Source of the DNA: Dicyema japonicum
Lineage: Eukaryota; Dicyemida; Rhombozoa; Dicyemidae
DNA: 64,000 nucleotides
Reading direction: 5' to 3'
Assembly (NCBI GenBank): GCA_011109175.1
Contig: RDEW01000008.1
Span: 1,493,447-1,557,446, forward strand
Below the pieces are notes generated by a model. That model ran no database searches, had not been told where the DNA came from, and saw only the letters and a list, made by a program, of their open reading frames with translations. A program made the position numbers and the translations under genes. How positions within the stretch are numbered: the stretch's first letter is position 1; each line of letters begins with the position of its first letter. Of the stretch, positions 45,176 to 56,310 are shown piece after piece.

Positions 45176-46669
45176 TCATTTAAAGAAGTCAATTATAGTA
45201 GTTAAAATAGATATTCCGTCGAAAAAAAAGGAAAGGGGAAGACATTGGAGAAGGCCAACGAAAGGGACACGATAAAAACCGATCTAAATTATTTTCAACG
45301 TAAATACTGAACAAAAAATCTACAGAGTAGCAAAAAAACGGAGAAATGATCCCTCCCGACAAAATCACTCAATTCGACTAAAGGTAATCACTTACATCAA
45401 CTCGTTTTAAAAACATCAAACGGGTTCCCACAAAAAACAAGGAATCACGTCCCTTGATCTTTATCTCAAACAAAAATCCCCTTGAGTAATCAGTCTCCGT
45501 CTGCAAACACCAATGGTCATAGTCACAATCCACGTGGTTTGTACACGTGGTCCTGTTTCTAATAACTTTTCCCGGGTATAAGCAATAGTATTTCTACTCT
45601 CCTAACAATTGACAACCTCAGCTGTCTCCACCGTGGTAGAAAAGCACAAATCCTTTCCGAATAGAGAACAACCGCAGGAATTCAGCCTATGGGGGAACGA
45701 ATCAACTAAGTCATGCGATATATTCAAACTAACCGGTAATCCTTGGTACACAAAATCCCTGAGAATCAGGCCAAGGTTTCGTAAGACAATCCATCAGCTC
45801 AGATTTACTTCCAAACGTGCATTTATTGATGCCCACGAGAACATCTCCAGCCTCAATTCCTGTGAATCGTCCACTGTTGTACAAAACGGTGACACCGAGT
45901 CCAGTGTAGGAGACACGTGACCATATCAAAGTCGTAATCGATAATGAAAGGTAGAAGAGCACAGTCAGTACTAAAATTCATATTACATGGATAACCCAAG
46001 TTATGCCAGATCCCTGCGAAGTAGACTTGTAGTTTGATAATATTCCTGGACCTCTACGAAATGAGTACAAACAAACATAAAGTGAGAGACCACATAAATC
46101 AACGAAAGCGCTTGGGAATATTAAAAGTAAGGAAAATCCCACTCCTTTTACAGTTATTTGATGGCTAAGCTCATTTTACTCCAACCAAACCACATAGAGC
46201 AGAAAAAATGGCCAACTCGTGGAAAAACACTGAAATGACCAAAGAGAAAATAAACAATAACAAATTTTGTATCCGGAACAACTGGGAGAGATAGTCCATT
46301 CCGATTTTTTGCTATTTTTAGTAGAAACTATTACTTTTGAGAATATTTCTGATTTATTAAAATTACTTTTTAAATATGAAATTAAAAATATAAATAAAAT
46401 AAATAAAATCGCCGCGTAGAAAAATAAGGAGATTAATGTTCCAACAAAAAACCATAATTTTAGAAATCTAAATATAAGAAATTTGAAGCAGACAATTTCA
46501 GGTACGTCGGTAAAATCTGATTTCTGTGACTCAATGAGATATAATAAACAAGTGAATATTTGTTAATATATATTCCTCTTCGTTGTAATCTTTGTTTAGG
46601 GAGACCATAAATGTATAAAAAATAAGTCAATAGACATAAGACTATTCCACAACAAAAAATGACAAACAT
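45176..46669 (-). CDS. MBTPS2: Membrane-bound site-2 protease (S2P), C-terminus truncated
   Basis: Intramembrane zinc metalloprotease that releases SREBP and ATF6 from Golgi membranes. Starts with a hydrophobic span (MFVIFCCGIVLCLLTYFLYI). The zinc motif HELGHFF is readable if one G is added at 46212. Then GVGFSLLLIFPSAFVDLCG, VYFAGIWHNLVLTVLFYL, the PDZ-like segment (YTGLGVTVLYNSG, GIEAGDVLVGINKC), a Cys-rich loop (CRTTCTNHVDCDYDHWC) and a FPFPFFDG box equivalent to the conserved NAVPCFALDG. Introns include 46076-46054 (23 nt) and 45995-45971 (25 nt). Only about ten residues follow the DG motif before a stop at 45178-45176, whereas vertebrate S2P has about 55 more. LINE-A sequence begins exactly there. 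Confidence 0.85.
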
Positions 46670-46795
46670 CAATTTTATATTTTGAAATTTTATTAAAAAA
46701 TATTAAACCAAAATTTTTTTAATTTAATTATATTTATATAAAGTTAATTTTCTCCTTTTCGAATCTTCAATCGCAAGATGCTCAATTCTAAGGTT

Positions 46796-47113
46796 GCTCC
46801 GCGTGGCCATGTGGTGCTGCGTGGTTAATTGGTTGAAGTTTTCTGCTTGCTTGTCTGTTCCTCCTCTCTCATCCTAATTGAGTGGCGTCATGTGATCCAC
46901 CTGTCTAGGTGACGCCCAGTGCCAGGCCGGCACGAAAAAGGATCATTTGCTCTCCCCACTCCAGTGGAGGGGTTTCCACAACTGCATGTAATGGACGTCT
47001 TACCTTTTATGCTGATTCCGGATGGACTCTGTTTTTCTAGAAGTAAAAACTGGATACACTTAATTAGTTGTTTACTTTAACTTCTTTCTCGGTGTATCCG
47101 AGGTTAATAAATA
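46796..47113 (+). mobile_element. S1 repeat (LINE-A-derived)
   Basis: Full-length match to 28211-28530, including 'ccaggccggcacgaaaaagg' in the middle and the LINE-A-like 3' tail 'cacttaattagttgttta' and 'tctttctcggtgtatccg', followed by a short A/T-rich tail. Confidence 0.88.
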
Positions 47114-47208
47114 AATTAATTTATAGGTTAATAAAGTTAACATTTTAAGGATAATTTTTTTCAAAGGACCAAGGGATGCTTTTCACTTCTTTTATCTTTA
47201 TGTTGGGT

Positions 47209-47325
47209 GTGAGTCTGCAGTGAGATGTTCACTGATGACGGCGTCACTCGTCAAGCCGAAGCTTCGTAAATTTCTGGAACCTTCAGCCAGAATGTACAGC
47301 AGCAAAATTAGAACTAGGGGCCAGG
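47209..47325 (-). mobile_element. S2 SINE fragment
   Basis: Minus strand carries 'ggcccctagttctaatttt' and the S2 body 'cttgacgagtgacgccgtca' with 'tcagtga', shared with 47737-47825 and 56311-56455. Confidence 0.7.
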
Positions 47326-47736
47326 CCTTTTGCATTGCACTCATTACACTGCACCACACGTTATAGAAATAATAGTTAATTAAGATTTTCTTGTTTTCTT
47401 TTGAGTCCAACCACAGATCCGACCAAAACTTCTTTCATGCTCCTCTGTTATGAGATTGTCGAGATCTTCTCGGGAGATGAGTTGTTAATTTTTGATGGAT
47501 CGGCGTTGACAATAACCGGAAGGATTGTTTTATGTCTTCCTTAGAATTTGATTATTCTTCAGTGAAATAAGCATCAATCGCACAATTGTCGGGTTGATAA
47601 TATAGGAGCCTTGGGAGATTGAGAAATCTGAATTTAACGCAAGGATGGATATAAAAGTTTAAAGAAATGAATTTGGTGAGCCATAGATCCAAAATTATGA
47701 TTCTGCAGTATAACGAGTGCTGAATGAATTGTCCTG

Positions 47737-47825
47737 ATGGCCCCTAGTTCGAATCTCACTGCTGCACATTCCGGTCGAAGGTTCCACGCATCTACGATGC
47801 TTTGGCTTGACGAGTGACGCCGTCA
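47737..47825 (+). mobile_element. S2 SINE fragment
   Basis: Contains 'agttcgaatct' (pol III B box), 'gaaggttccacgcatctacg' and 'cttgacgagtgacgccgtca', the S2 body. Its A-box half is not recognisable. Confidence 0.7.
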
Positions 47826-47929
47826 AAACAATATATGGACTCATCACACATTCAGGAAGATTTTAGAGGCCATCGCTTTGTTTCGGCTACATCTTTTTGG
47901 ATGAAACGGATAAAAATGAACGAATAAAA

Positions 47930-48510
47930 AAATATCAAAAACCACGGTAACACCAAACTAACTAATCACGTGATCCCAGCACGCTCTAGCAGAGATCTCA
48001 ACTTGGCTCAATGCTCCTCCTTCGAGACCACACAAAAACGTATCGGCCGTAAAACTAAATTCTCGTAGAACGTTCCCCGGTTCTTACGTATTAAGGATTC
48101 CAGAGGCATTGGAGACTGAAACTTTCTAGAGGTCAATCGTTCCATAATTTTAAAAGCCCTTGTTTGGCTAGCTTCGATCTGATGCCTGGTCAACAGGCAG
48201 TTCTTCATTTGTTAAGACGAAAAAATCTAAATTCCGATTAAACGCATTCAAGTGCATCGAATTTTATATCTCCCAGGTCCTTCCATTACTGTTTGGGGAT
48301 TGGTGAGGATGACTTGACGTCAATTTAAAGGCACCCAAAGGGCCATCCAATGAAAGAGGGATATGTGGCATTCGGTTTCTGGATGAACTTTACGTCACTT
48401 CCAACCCTTACCATCACCTGTCTCAGGCAATTAATATTCAGAAAATCAGCACTCTTCAACTTACTTTCTCTGATTCTTTTGTCGTATCCCGCTTTTGGTG
48501 ATGGGATCAA
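47930..48510 (-). pseudogene. LINE-A 3'-end fragment
   Basis: Minus-strand frame ends MPLESLIRKNRGTFYENLVL and KEEH.AKLRSLLERAGIT-stop, the conserved LINE-A terminus, followed by the tail 'gggatcacgtgattagttag'. Upstream (48510-48325) KRIRESKLKSADFLNIN may belong to it. 5' truncated. Confidence 0.6.
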
Positions 48511-48639
48511 GAGATCTTAACCAAAACACGATAACGATGCCATTCGTGTGATTCGTTCGTTGTGTCAAAACACTTTACTTGAATCCCTTCCATAGACAAA
48601 TTCCTCAGAACATATACTCAAAAGGGAACTATGCTGTTC

Positions 48640-49240
48640 CTTCTCCCAGATTCACTCTAGGTATTTCAAAGTACAAACTAATTCGGACAGGTAGATCACT
48701 AAACCTACCTTTCTTGAAAAAATCTTCTTAGGTTTGTGACCTCCACTGTCTTGAAGGATTTTTTGGAGAACCCGGTATTTGTTGTTTGGCTTCAGAAGGC
48801 TACTTTGATCTCAATTGTGAAGCGATCTTTAGAGTCTGCTGGATACCCCCTCCCCCAAACTGGAATCGGTCATCCTGGACATGGAGATGGAGAACTGGTT
48901 ATCCAACAAATCAGGTCAAGTACACTATCGGAAAAAATGTTAGACTATGTAGAAGAACCAAGAGTAAAGTGGTCTGTAAAAAAAACGTCATGCACTTTTT
49001 GGACTAAGAAAACGTGGATATGACGAATTTTGATGGACAAATCCCTAAAATCTTCTACATCTGAAGGAAGAATCCTGGAGTATGTGGACCAGATCGAGCA
49101 ATGGTGCAACATGAGAGGGTTAAAGCTTTCTGCTGAAAAAATCAAAAGAAACAATCAGATTCGATGCCACAAAGAGAAAATCTTGAGTTTGTGTTAGGAA
49201 ACTTTATATATTTTTTTCACCAGATTGAAAGACAGAGTTC
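48640..49240 (+). pseudogene. RT fragment of uncertain group
   Basis: The clearest block is ILEYVDQIEQWCNMRGLKLS followed by AEKIKR, which fits the RT segment after the catalytic aspartates (consensus L..VE.WC...GL.+N..KT). The upstream piece around 48740-49020 is open but shows no catalytic motif. It probably belongs to a LINE group not otherwise present here. Confidence 0.4.
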
Positions 49241-49412
49241 CCGCAATCAACTCCGCCATCCGTTCCCACTGCCGTATGAAAAAGTCTTCTCTTATTCCTA
49301 CAGAGAAATCCAATTGGAGAATGGAACTTTTGCATCAATCGGTTTTCTTTAACCTATGGACAAGCGAAACGGGTAGAGTCATCCAAATTTAAATAGTTCT
49401 TCTATGGACAAT

Positions 49413-49862
49413 ACCAAGAAAGGAGTAAACCAACTAATTAAGTGATCCCGGTATCGAGAAGTTTTTCCTATGTTCCTCCAGAGTACCCACGGCTTTCCTG
49501 AATAGACGACGATCATCTTTCATTAGAGTTTGAAGAGGGATAGGTTTTTTCCCCAAATTTCGTGTATTTGAGGCCTCTAGCCTTGAATGGAAGAAACGAC
49601 TTGTTTCTTGACCACACAGACCGATTAAGCCGGAGCCGTTATTTTTGATTGCGGTGTGGTCAAGCATTGGGAGGAAAAGATCGGGGGTAGATTTGTTATG
49701 CGCTGTCGTCTTGTTCAATCAACTTCTAAAACCGACGGTAGAGTATGCTTGTGCCTCATGGGCCTATGGAGCTTCAATATCCAATTCATACAAGATCAAC
49801 TCCCTAACAGGCAAACTTGCACGTCTAACAAAATCTACCCCTCGATCTTTCCCCCCATGCTT
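49413..49862. mobile_element. LINE-A copy with inverted 5' segment (twin-priming structure)
   Basis: 49690-49413 on the minus strand encodes the terminal part (FLPMLDHTAIKNNGSG, GLCGQE, EEHRK) and the tail 'cacttaattagttgg'. 49700-49862 on the plus strand encodes the segment normally just upstream (VVLFNQLLKPTVEYACASWA, SISNSYKINSLTGKLARLTK, FPP). The two meet head to head with almost no overlap. Confidence 0.75.
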
Positions 49863-49879
49863 ATTAAATTAAAAAAGTA

Positions 49880-50302
49880 CTGCCGAGTAAACATAAAATT
49901 AGTTAGTTTCCCTTGTGCAGTATTCCGAATCATCCTCTCCGTCAGCTTCGACCATGATCTTCTGTTGCGCACTAGTTCTCCTAAGTAGTCCAGATCGTCC
50001 GCCATTTCCATTATAATATCAGATGATGTCTACACCCTTGTAACGTAGTGAATCAGGTCCTGATGAACTGCAAATCCGAGACCATAATGTCGGCAGGCCA
50101 ACGGGAGGATAAAAAGGTGGAATTTTCCAAACAGTTCTTTACATTGTAGGGTCGTATTTGTCTCTTGTAAACAGCAGGCAGAGACGTCATATTTGGTTAG
50201 ATCGCATACCAGTTGGTGTTTCTTGTAAGGTTGTTTAAGTCCTCTGCAATTGAAAGATCCCAGAGTGAACGGAGAAGTCGTTAAGGAATACGAATAAGAC
50301 AT
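49880..50302 (-). mobile_element. LINE-B-like copy with both ends joined by an internal deletion
   Basis: Starts with an endonuclease N-terminus (SPFTLGSFNCRGLKQPYKKH, VSACCLQETNT, CRHYGLGFAVHQDL) and, from about 50035, passes into a C-terminal LDYLGELVRNRRSWSKLTER sequence and a tail containing 'aactaactaatttt'. The RT is missing. The EN resembles LINE-B (CLQETK, HYGMGFALH) but is clearly a different subfamily. Confidence 0.65.
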
Positions 50303-50470
50303 AGTGCAATAGAGGTGTCGTCACCACCCTAATGCTTGAAAAAATATTTTTGTTATTAAATAAGCAAATTCCTTGAGATTGTGTTTAATATTAGATATAT
50401 TTAGTAATAATCGTGACTATTATTTATTTAAAGTGATAATTAATTTCAAATAATAAACGTGTAAGGTGTA

Positions 50471-51484
50471 ATGGCAGATAACACAACATATGACCATATG
50501 TTACTATCGATGGCTCAAAACATAGAAGGAAATGTTGAATCGGTACAATCATCATCACTTATTTAGTTTATTGATGTCATCTTTTCTTTTCTTAGACGAA
50601 AGACTGACTTTTTTAATGCAAAGCAGATGGCTTTTAATGTATTTCTTATTATTATTCAGATGGTTAACAAATATATGGAAAAACATGCTGAAATTGCCAA
50701 TCGACAAAATCATGATATAAATGTCTCTAAAAAGGAGGAAAAACCAACTATTAAGGAAGAGCCTATAAAGGAGTTGACGGATGAGGAGTGTGAGAGACTC
50801 GCACGCGGAGATAAAGGTTATAATTATATTAAATCAGAAAATAATGAAAAATTGGTAGAACTACCACAGGAAGAGGATGACGATGGTAAACTGAAGCCAA
50901 ATGCCGGAAATGGAGCAACTCTGGAAAATTATTCGTGGACCCAGACTCTTGAAGATGTAGAGGTGAGAATATTGTAATATGGTAGTTATCGGTTCCTATT
51001 AAAACTGAGAGAAAACTGCGTTCAAAAGACATAACGGTGAAATTATCAAAGAGACGATTGGTTTTGGGATTAAAAGGGAGTGAAATGATAATAGATGGTG
51101 AACTTTATGGGGACATAAACACTGATAATTCCACGTGGATGTTTGATCCTTCTGCGAATACAGTGACAGTATCTATATGTAAAGTGAACAAAATGGAGTG
51201 GTGGAGTCGGCTTGTAACGACAGATCGTGAAATAAACACACAGAAAGTAAACCCAGAGAACTCAAAGGTGGTGTAGTGAAATATCATAATAGTTGAGTGA
51301 TTTGGACTCTGAGACTAGGAGTGTGGTGGAGAAGATGATGTTCGACCAACGACAGAAGGAGATGGGATTGCCTACTTCTGAAGATCAGAAAAAACAGGAT
51401 GTCCTCAATAAGTAATGTTTATCATAATAATGATTTATGGCACAACATCCAGAAATGGATTTCTCTAAGTGCAAGTTCTCTTGA
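50471..51484 (+). CDS. NUDC: Nuclear migration protein NUDC, six exons
   Basis: Dynein-associated co-chaperone of Hsp90 that stabilises LIS1. Conserved N-terminus ([31 protein letters not shown]), an acidic linker with [35 protein letters not shown] leading into the CS (p23-like) domain [57 protein letters not shown], and the C-terminal [20 protein letters not shown] and [14 protein letters not shown]. Introns: 50543-50566 (24), 50639-50659 (21), 50963-50985 (23), 51268-51292 (25). A fifth, 51412-51432 (21 nt), is required to reach the conserved C-terminus but ends in TG rather than AG; unspliced, the protein would stop at ...VLNK. Otherwise no frame corrections are needed. Confidence 0.92.
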
Positions 51485-52210
51485 TGGTTTTTTTCCCAAT
51501 CAAACGTTTTGTTATTCAAAAGTGTTATAAACTAGTAAGCAACTATAGGAGGACTTTTAATCCTTTAGCGGATGAAACCAGGTTGATTTTAGGACTTAAA
51601 TCATGTTCTCCCTGCGTTCCATTGGATCGCTGATAGTAAAGAGGATGAGGGACAATCGAGAAAAGGGATGGCTGATTGAGGGAATTTACATACACATTGT
51701 AAGTAGGAATGCGCTACCAATCACTAGAGCTGCTTTTCCCATAATTCCGAGAAATTTGAAGCGCAATCTCCTCAAGGTGGGCAATCATCGAGAGCGGCGT
51801 TATTTCCGTGAACGATTGTTCGTGGCAATGCTTACTGTCTCTTGGCAACTTGTGTCTGATTTATTTCTTTTGTCTAACAATCAATTTGATTACTAAGTTA
51901 CAAGCATTATTTTTGCTGTTTTAGCTTATCAGTGGTATCTTTTTAAACAACATTTTTATTGTTGTGTTATCTCCATTTTATGATTCTAAATTACTTATAA
52001 GATAGTCTAATTTTTTTTCGTATCGCCATTTTGGAATTTTTGTTTTATAAATTCATAAATACAAAACATTTTCCGACTATGGCTATTTCAGAGACTATAC
52101 TATGAGTTTTTTAGTTATGATTTAAATTCGTTAAAAATTGAAAATCTTGTTGCGTCGATTTTTAACGATTTTTAATTTAATACTTAAAATCATTAAAATT
52201 TAGTCTCCAA
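51485..52210. other. Spacer with one open frame of unknown meaning
   Basis: 51603-51896 is open on the plus strand (MFSLRSIGSLIVKRMRDNRE, later RRYFRERLFVAMLTVSW) and basic, but no family was recognised and no micro-intron signals adjoin it. The rest is AT-rich. Confidence 0.25.
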
Positions 52211-53375
52211 ATGACGATTAAATTTTTAAACCTACTTTATTTCTCTCTGAATGGAGATGGTATCTTGATATCTGTACAGAAGGCGAATAAACCAAGAGCT
52301 AAGGCGGAGAACCTCCGTCCAGTAATATTAATGAATTCACTTCGGAAAATTCTGGCGAACATAACATTACAAAGGATGGAAGGACGCCTAGATACTTTTC
52401 TGTCGCTATACCACAGCGGATTCCGAAAAGGAAGATCTACTTCCGATGTTTTGTGGTCCCACAAGTGGAGATCTGCGGCCGTTCAAAAGTTCAAAATGTC
52501 TACAACCATCCTCGGAATCGACATTTCGAGGGCCTTCGACTCTGTCGACAGACGGAGGTTCTGAGGAAAGTTTCCTAGACGCTTCCACTGTCAGAATGGC
52601 CACTATCCTCCTAGCTGATACTTGGCTCACTGTAAGAGTCGGGGGAGCCTTGTCTCGCCAATTTGAGACGACTGTTGGCACTCCACAGGGAGACCCGTTA
52701 TCACCTATCCTTTTTGTCATATACCTTGAAGCTGCTTTACGGGAATCGAAACCGATAATGGGTAAAAAGACAAACACTATTGCGTATGCTGACGACGTAG
52801 ACTTTATTTCAAATGACAAAATATCTGGAAGACAAGCCGAATGGTTCCTAACAGTAAATCCGAACAAGAATGAGGAAACAAGGACGGAGGAGCACTGCCG
52901 CAAGTGCAAAAAACTTGGCTCCTTCCTAGGATACCATGAAGACATTACAAAAAGGAAAACCTTAGCACAAACTGCCCTTTCCAGACTGAAGAACACCTGG
53001 CTCCACAAAAAGGGCCTTGACATTATAACAAAAACTCGATTATAAAACTCGCTAGTGAAACCCTTACTACTGTATAACACTGGTACCTGGGCCTGCTCAA
53101 GAAATGAACTGAAGAGACTTAATGCGTTTCATAGAGACCAACTACGTCATATAATGTTCGAAAGAAGTGATTCGAAGATATCATCTAATCTTCTTTATAA
53201 GAGGACGAAGACCTCAGAAATTTCTAATGAGATTCTAGATACACGATGGAGGCTTTTCGGGGATATTTTTCGACTGGACCTAGATGCCCTCGCCAACGTA
53301 GCCATGGAGGATTACTTCATGTTGGATGCCCCCCGTTTCCGTAGTCTCCCAAGGACGACACTGGTTAATAAATAA
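52211..53375 (+). pseudogene. LINE-B reverse transcriptase and C-terminal domain
   Basis: Reads NGDGILISVQKANKPR, NLRPVILMNSLRKILANITL, YHSGFRKGRSTSDVLWSHKW, LGIDISRAFDSV, VGTPQGDPLSPILFVIYLEA, AYADDVDFIS (catalytic), WFLTVNPNKNE, then KPLLLYNTGTWACSRNEL and a C-terminal RWRLFGDIFRLDLDALANV. 5' truncated in the RT fingers. About two frameshifts (near 52560 and 53045). The long antisense frame over 52406-53080 is a shadow. It supplies the C-terminal region missing in the copy at 23910. Confidence 0.85.
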
Positions 53376-53629
53376 ATAATAATAATTAAAAAACACAAAA
53401 ATCAATCAAAAATGATCTCCGTTGACATGATCGACATAATGTGATCTCATAGAATCCTATTTTATTTATAACATATTACGAGTTATTTTAATTTTCTCAG
53501 TCCATGTCACAGATTAACTCAGTAAGTTAAATTTTTTCGTTTTTTACTTTTCATTTCAACTGACGTATGTCTTATATTATAGAGTTGTTAGTTTTTTTTT
53601 AATTAACTTAAATTTGGACGAATGTCTTG

Positions 53630-53890
53630 AAGATCGAGGTTTTTTCGGAAAAGAGCATCCAAAATCATGGAACGCTGGATTTCTGGAGAGTTCAGCTACC
53701 ACTGCCACTTTAAGCCTTGATACGGATGAACCATGGAACGCGCCGTCGTGACTTCTAATATCCAGTAACTTGACCGATAAGTGCTTGTGTGGGGTTGAAG
53801 GAGGAGCATCGGGCCAAAATGAGGTCCCTGATAGAGCGTGCTGGGATCACGTAATTAGTTAGTTTGTGTAACCGTGATCTCTGGTGTTAT
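53630..53890 (+). pseudogene. LINE-A 3'-end fragment
   Basis: Ends KEEHRAKMRSLIERAGIT-stop, with the stop in the tail 'gggatcacgtaattagttag', followed by 'tctctggtgttattattatt'. Strongly 5' truncated. Nearby 54040-54080 has a similar tail in the opposite orientation, and 53905-53985 holds a ~38-bp tandem duplication (aaaaggttcaacactgtaat / aaaaggttcaatactgtaat). Confidence 0.65.
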
Positions 53891-54129
53891 TATTATTTAA
53901 AAAAAAGAAAAAAGGTTCAACACTGTAATGTTTATTTTAGTTTAATCGAAAAAAGGTTCAATACTGTAATGTTTATTTTAGTTTAACCGTTATTCATAGT
54001 ACATAAGCAAATTCTTAGGTTTGAGCTTAGAAATAATAATAACACCAGAGACCACAGATACACAAACTAAAAAATCACGTGATCCTTAGGTTTGAGCTTG
54101 ATATATGTAATTTTTAAAGAATTTTATTA

Positions 54130-55288
54130 ATTTTAGGTATTTTTGTCACCGGGACAGAGTGGGTTCAGAAAGGACGCTCGACCGCAGATGCTGTTTGGTC
54201 CCACAGGTGGATATGTGCTATGTGTCAACGATACAGGAGTGATTTTAAGATTTTGGGAGTGGTCATGTCCAGTGCGTTTGACACTGTTAACAGAAAAACA
54301 TTGTTGGACGTTGCTGGGAGTTTTCTTGACGAGGATGACACAAGACTTGTCCGTTTCCTATTACAAACACTGAATTAACTGTACGAGTTGAGAACACAAC
54401 ATCGAAGCATTTCGGGACAACATTTGGAATGCCTCAGGAGACTCTATCTCCGGTTCTATTCGTCGTATACCTGGAAGCGGCATTGATAGCTCTTAGAACA
54501 AAATGTGAAGGATGCATGTCGATGGAAGTTATATATGCAGATGACATAGATTTTGTGTCAGAAAATGATCTGGAACTTGGATTTACTTTAGATAAATTCC
54601 TGGAGAATTTAAGAATTGGTCTCTGCGAGTTAATCAGAAAAAGACTGAACACATAAGAATCACAAGGGAATTAAAATATTTTGATGAAAATTGGGATCCT
54701 TACTTGGTGATAGTGAGTACATGATGTATAGAAGAGTTCTAGCCATGTATAATAAAATGCAGAAGATATGGAGTCGACTAAAACTAATAAAAGCAAATCT
54801 AAGAATAAGACTATACAACGCATATATAAAGCCGGTGCTTATCTACAACTCGGGTACATGGGGGTCATAGAGCTCAAGAAAATGGATATATTTCATCGAA
54901 AACAATTACGCAATTTAATGGGCCTAGGTTGGCCCAACAAAAATTTCAAATAAGAAATTATACTTTGTGGCACAATTGAGGCCAATAAGCATCGACATTA
55001 TTGAATCAAGATGGAGACTGTTTGGGCATGTGCTTAGAATCGACATAAACACCCTTGAAAATACAATAATGGAAAATTACTTTAACAATGAGAACAAACC
55101 ATCTTTCAGAGGATGACCCAGAGTCACTCTACCCGTGCTTTTGAACAAGGATCTTAATGGAATTGAAGAAAACTTAAATCTGCAGAAGACCTAAAAGATC
55201 TAAGGACAGATGCGCAAAGCAGAGGGCGATGGAGATGCCTAGTGAAGCAGATTTTAAACTTGTGGCACAAACGGGACCTTAGTTAATA
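54130..55288 (+). pseudogene. LINE-B reverse transcriptase copy, decayed
   Basis: SPGQSGFRKD (finger box), GMPQETLSPVLFVVYLEAAL (motif B), IYADDIDFVS (catalytic), FRRKQLRNLMGLGWPNKN-like and WRLFGHVLRIDINTLEN segments follow the LINE-B order. Ends near 55285 with an A/T tail, abutting an S1 repeat. Several frameshifts. Confidence 0.75.
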
Positions 55289-55290
55289 TT

Positions 55291-55607
55291 TATTTATTAA
55301 CCTCGATACACCGAGAAAGAAGTTAAAGTAAACAACTAATTAAGTGTATCCAGTTTCCACAGAAACAGAGTCTATCCGGAATCAACATAAGGATGAAGGA
55401 CGTCCATAGTTGCAGTTGTGGAAACCCCTCCAGTGGAGTCGGGGACAGCAAATGATCCTTTTTCGTGCCGGCCTGGTACTGGGCGCCACCTAGACAGGTG
55501 GATCACATGATGCCACTCTAATAGGAAGAGAGGAGGAACAGATGAACAAACAGAAACTTCAACCAATTAGCCACGAAGCACATCATGGCACCACGCGGCT
55601 ATTCCAC
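55291..55607 (-). mobile_element. S1 repeat (LINE-A-derived)
   Basis: Reverse complement of the S1 consensus: 'cgatacaccgagaaagaagt', 'ctaattaagtgtatccag', 'ggaaacccctccagtgga', 'cctttttcgtgccggcct', 'ggatcacatgatgccactct'. It directly follows the 3' end of a LINE-B copy. Confidence 0.88.
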
Positions 55608-55629
55608 AATTTTTCGTACTTTGGTTCTG

Positions 55630-56210
55630 TGAATGCTTTTTAGTTAGTTAAGTAACCCCAGCCTCACTAACTTGTAGGAGGCCAGCAGCTATTAAGTAGG
55701 ACGCAGCAGATGTTGGTCGCTTCCATAGATCGGTCAGTTCCGGCATTGTGGAGAAACGTTGTGCCAATTCATGACATTCAAATAGGTGATTTGTTGTCAA
55801 CACGTGGAGGTTGCAAAAGGGACAGAGAATATCATATGTTGATAGATATGGGTGGTGCCCACATCATAGACGAGCCAGATTTACTCAGACGTCCTTCGGA
55901 AGAGAAGATTCTGATTGTTTTATAGGAGAAGGGGGTCGCTTTAGTATTTTATTGTCTCCGAATCTTTGGATGCTTCTCGTAGAAACAAAATAGTGTATCT
56001 GTTTCAGACGACTCCTGTCATTGGGCTGAAGGGATGGATAATAACATTCGAGACATGTCACTGGTTGACATAATAATTTTCCTTTTGTTTTGCGGTTTAC
56101 ATAGAGTGGCAGGGATGTTCTAGGCTGTAGGCTTGGGAGAGGAACTGCAGAGCTCTCATCTCCAGATGGTTTCCAATTGGGAGGATCTTTGACTCCCAAT
56201 GTAAATGATC
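55630..56210 (-). mobile_element. LINE-C 3'-end fragment
   Basis: Minus strand encodes DRSRLKQIHYFVSTRSIQRF, SSLPKDV, CGHHPYLSTYDILCPFCNLH and VLTTNHLFECHELAQRF (zinc-knuckle-like C-terminus), then a tail ending in 'ggctggggttacttaacta'. Same 3' end as 35100-35675 and 3605-3845. It begins with the same GVKDPP motif as the 35127 copy, suggesting a common truncation point. Confidence 0.82.
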
Positions 56211-56310
56211 AACAGGAGTTGAAAGTGCTTTTTGATAATTTATTTTATTTATTTATTTAACCCCAAGACCACCAGGAAAGATAGGTCAAAATTAACTAAT
56301 TAGGTGATCC

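Noticed and set aside
52406-53080. Long minus-strand open frame (224 codons) over the LINE-B copy
   Set aside because: It is the exact antisense of the LINE-B reverse transcriptase with clear catalytic motifs on the plus strand; the antisense product has no recognisable domain.
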